A stretch of DNA of 64,000 nt from AP-15 sp963732095 (GTDB lineage Bacteria; Pseudomonadota; Alphaproteobacteria; ATCC43930; CGMCC-115725): positions 248,001 through 312,000 of the forward strand of contig CAVSZA010000054.1 of the NCBI GenBank assembly GCA_963732095.1. Reading direction: 5' to 3'. Position numbers and translations under genes: made by a program. This document shows positions 61,546 to 64,000 of this stretch, in pieces. Within the stretch, counting starts at the first letter, position 1; the number at the start of each line of letters is the position of its first letter. The notes beneath the pieces were generated by a model. The model worked only from the letters and a program-made list of their open reading frames with translations. It searched no databases and was not told the DNA's origin.

Positions 61546-62832
61546 ATGGCGAAGACGATGAGGAACGCATTCCGGGCGGCTCTACGATGGCGGCTCGGTC
61601 CTAATCCAGTGAAGAAACTCAACGTTGGACTTCTGTTGGGTACGCCTGTTCCTGGGCGTTGCCTTTTATTGGGTGGCGCTTCCGCTGGGGCTGGTGAAGC
61701 CACAACGCAGCCATACAGTGAACAGCAGGCTGCCGAACAAGCGGCCGAGCCGGCCTCTCCACTAATCGGGCCGTCGATCACCGGCCCGTTCGTGATCCCG
61801 CAGCCGTCGCCCAAATATACGTTAGGACCACTCGGCGACATATATGTGGACGGTATCGGTGCCGGTATTGTGCAATGGCAGAACAATCGGTTCCCCGGCA
61901 ACCGCGCTTGGCAACCGGACCTGTCGAATGGTCAGTTGTTTATCTAGAAGCCCGATGGCCTGATTCAGTTTTATGCGCAGCCCGGTGCCTATTCTATCTG
62001 GGTATTGGGATCCCGCAACGTATCGACTGCTCAGGCAACCTTTGGCACCAATTCACCGGACGGAAATTTGTTTGGATGGTTCCCGACGGGATACCTCAAA
62101 ATCGCGCCGAGCGACAATTTCTCATTCCGGGGGGGCAGCTTCAAACTCTGATCGGCGCCGAGTATCCCTTTTCGTTTCAGAACATCAACCCTGAGCGCGG
62201 CATCGTGGTGACTCAATTGCCGGCGTTTAGCAAGGGCGACCAGGCCGACTATAAGATCGGCCCGCTCGCCTTGTCGCTCTCGTTTAACGATGGCTTTGAT
62301 TCCGGAGTTTACAATTGGATCACCGGCGCCGCCACCTACACCTTGAACAGTTCCAGCTCGTTGACGTTTGTCGCTGGCGGCAATGCCGGGAGAACCAATA
62401 TTGCGACGGTGAGGACCCCTCTCCTGCAAAACAATTCGGAAATCTATAATCTGATTTACACTTACTAATCCGGCCCATGGATCATTCAGCCCTATTTTTC
62501 GGCTACACACGTACCGACCAATACCAGTATCAGAATAACGTCAAGTGCCTCAAGCTTTGGTGGGTCAGTGCTCGCCGATTACTCTCTCGGCGGAGGGTTT
62601 TTCCTAGGCGCGCGGCTCGAGTATATCGGTACGACCGGCAGCAACAATCTGCTCTACGGTCCCGGCAGGTGCGGTTACAGTGACGCCGGCCTATCAATAC
62701 CGCTATTTCTTTCTCCGTGGCGGCTTCGCGTGGGTTAGAGCCAACAACGTTACCACCGGTCTGGGACTCGGACCAAGCGGGACGAACAACTCACAGACCC
62801 GCGTCACCATTGAGGCAGGTATTCTGTTTTGA
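61546..62832 (+). pseudogene. outer-membrane beta-barrel porin, multiply mutated
   Basis: Joining frames gives a complete porin. GDIYVDGIGAGIVQWQNN and AWQPDLSNGQLFI are followed by a TAG (61945) where Gln is expected, then KPDGLIQFYAQPGAYSIWVL and FGWFPTGYLKIAPSDNFSF. A run of seven G near 62135 has lost one base; the next frame continues QTLIGAEYPFSFQNINPERG and LSLSFNDGFDSGVYNWITGA. A TAA (62466) interrupts LIYTY-SGPW, and a last frame change near 62670 leads to VTVTPAYQYRYFFLRGGFAW and TIEAGILF-stop. Two nonsense codons plus at least two shifts make this a real pseudogene, not a sequencing artefact. Confidence 0.8.
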
Positions 62833-62873
62833 GCCCCGCGCGGACACCTTATCGGTTGCACTCGAACAGGTTC

Positions 62874-64000
62874 CTAGCGCCACAGGTTCGTGCGCGCGAG
62901 ATCGATCAGTTCGTCGCCGCGGCCGCTCATCACCGCCTTCACCATGTAAAGGGTGAACCCCTTCGCCATCTCCAGCGTGACCGCGGGGGGCATCGCAAGT
63001 TCGGTGCGGTTCACGACCGCATCGACCAGGACCGGCCCGTCATTGGCCAGTGCCGCTGCAATGGCGGCCTCGACCTCGCCCGGGTCCTCGATCCTGATCC
63101 CGCGCACCCCGACGGCTTCGGCCATGGCAGCAAAGTTCGGGTTGTTGAACTCGGTGCCAAATGGGAGAAAACCGGTGGATTTCTGCTCCAGCTCGATGAA
63201 GCCGAGCGCACCATTGTTGAACACGACGACCTTCACCGGCAGGCGCAGCTGCACAAGACTGAGAAAGTCGCCCATCAGCATCGCGAAACCGCCATCGCCC
63301 GACAGCGAAATCACCTGCCGTCCAGGAAATGCAGCCTGAGCGCCGATTGCCTGGGCCATCGCATTGGCCATCGAACCGTGCCAGAACGACCCAATAAGCC
63401 GCCGGCTGCCGTTCATCGCGAGATACCGTGCGGCCCATACCGTCGGCAGACCGACATCACAGGTAAAGACGGCGTCCTTCGCGGCGTAGTCGCTGATTGC
63501 TTTGGCGATCTGCTGCGGGTGGATCGGCCGTTTGCCCGAAGTGCCGACGGCCAGTTCGTCGAGCCCCTTGCGCGCCTTGGCATAGTGCTCCCGCGCTTGC
63601 GCAAGATGCGTCCCATCACGTTTCTGATCAAGTAGCGGCAGCAGCCCTTCGATCGTTGCCCGGACGTCACCGACCACCGCGAGGTCGACGGCAGCGCGCC
63701 GCCCGATTTGCTCTGCCCGGATATCGACCTGCGCAATCCGTACGCTTGATCCCTGCGGGTAGAATTGCCGATAGGGAAAGTCGGTTCCGAGCATCAGCAG
63801 GACATCGCAGTCGAGCATCGCGTAATAGCCGGATGCGAAGCCGATCAGCCCAGTCATGCCAACGTCGTAAGGGTTCTCCCACTCGACATGCTCCTTGCCG
63901 CGCATCGTATGCACCAGCGGCGCCTTGAGACGCTCGCCCAATGCCAAAAGCTCATTGTGCGCACCCACACATCCCGACCCCGCCAGTATCGTGACCGAGC
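62874..64000 (-). CDS. PoxB-like TPP enzyme (partial, runs off the window)
   Basis: The last 375 codons of a pyruvate-oxidase/acetolactate-synthase-like enzyme; the frame is still open at base 64000 (VTILAGSGCVGAHNE). LLMLGTDFPYRQFYP is the FAD/central-domain strand, HPQQIAKAISDYAAKDAVF leads into the TPP domain, and the cofactor site is SLSGDGGFAMLMGDF ending KVVVFNN. It is a paralogue of the PoxB at 39248: the same architecture and the shared GSF-N/H and DGGF-ML motifs, but clearly different sequence. It probably decarboxylates a 2-oxo acid, pyruvate being the likeliest. Its stop converges on the porin pseudogene 41 bases away. Confidence 0.85.
   Translation of the reverse strand, partial: SVTILAGSGCVGAHNELLALGERLKAPLVHTMRGKEHVEWENPYDVGMTGLIGFASGYYAMLDCDVLLMLGTDFPYRQFYPQGSSVRIAQVDIRAEQIGRRAAVDLAVVGDVRATIEGLLPLLDQKRDGTHLAQAREHYAKARKGLDELAVGTSGKRPIHPQQIAKAISDYAAKDAVFTCDVGLPTVWAARYLAMNGSRRLIGSFWHGSMANAMAQAIGAQAAFPGRQVISLSGDGGFAMLMGDFLSLVQLRLPVKVVVFNNGALGFIELEQKSTGFLPFGTEFNNPNFAAMAEAVGVRGIRIEDPGEVEAAIAAALANDGPVLVDAVVNRTELAMPPAVTLEMAKGFTLYMVKAVMSGRGDELIDLARTNLWR

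Noticed and set aside
1..64000. Intact insertion sequence, integrase or prophage
   Set aside because: No transposase or integrase motif and no terminal inverted repeats with target duplications were found; the damage looks like deletion and point change.

Overview
The window looks like chromosomal DNA of a high-GC alphaproteobacterium, probably a soil-type member of the Rhizobiales or Rhodospirillales. The best lineage marker is a SciP-family (DUF1153) gene at 4604. OprB-type porins, OpgC, an FkbM methyltransferase and short palindromic REP-like repeats between genes agree with this. No rRNA, tRNA, CRISPR array, integrase or intact insertion sequence was seen, so the genus cannot be fixed.

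Layout. 1-2.5 kb: end of a thiamine-diphosphate (TPP) enzyme, an enoyl-CoA hydratase, a decayed Phd antitoxin and an EamA transporter. 2.5-5.2 kb: a two-gene minus-strand cassette, in which a gene made of nine near-identical 27-residue repeats precedes a DUF6065-like gene, next to sciP. 5.3-9.4 kb: an LLM monooxygenase/VOC pair and a sulfotransferase-coiled-coil-TPR protein. 9.8-14.3 kb: a secreted two-haem cytochrome c and a GMC oxidoreductase. 14.3-19.9 kb: TPR, DUF4331 and lipase-like genes, then a pentapeptide-repeat potassium-channel fusion. 20.1-25.8 kb: a czcB-like adaptor whose czcA partner is cut to 15 codons, an FkbM methyltransferase and two OprB-type porins. 26.1-30 kb: a complete metal ABC transporter. 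30-36.6 kb: a cyclase, a periplasmic binding protein, a collapsed TonB receptor, LysR/BASS transporter, class I aldolase and OpgC.

36.7-44.3 kb is a respiratory block: CydAB of the short Q-loop type, pyruvate:quinone oxidoreductase PoxB, FdhD and a YdeP-like molybdopterin oxidoreductase. Electrons from pyruvate could enter the quinone pool and leave through the bd oxidase. 44.4-49.8 kb is decaying: kup, an OprB porin and a cytochrome b561 each carry one single-base frameshift, and a second degenerate copy of the kup 3' end lies on the far side. 50.7-54 kb groups MntH, an HMA-like protein and a secreted bicupin oxalate decarboxylase, whose known members need manganese. 54.1-59.2 kb holds regulators, two of them damaged. 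59.3-64 kb has an isochorismatase-like protein lacking the expected Asp, a secreted beta-barrel protein, a heavily mutated porin pseudogene and a second, partial PoxB-like gene.

The most unusual object is the 27-residue repeat gene with its DUF6065-like partner; it looks like a multi-core peptide precursor plus accessory protein, which is an inference. The second theme is gene decay: about ten genes are broken by single-base shifts, internal deletions or nonsense changes. Some of the single-base shifts could be sequence errors.
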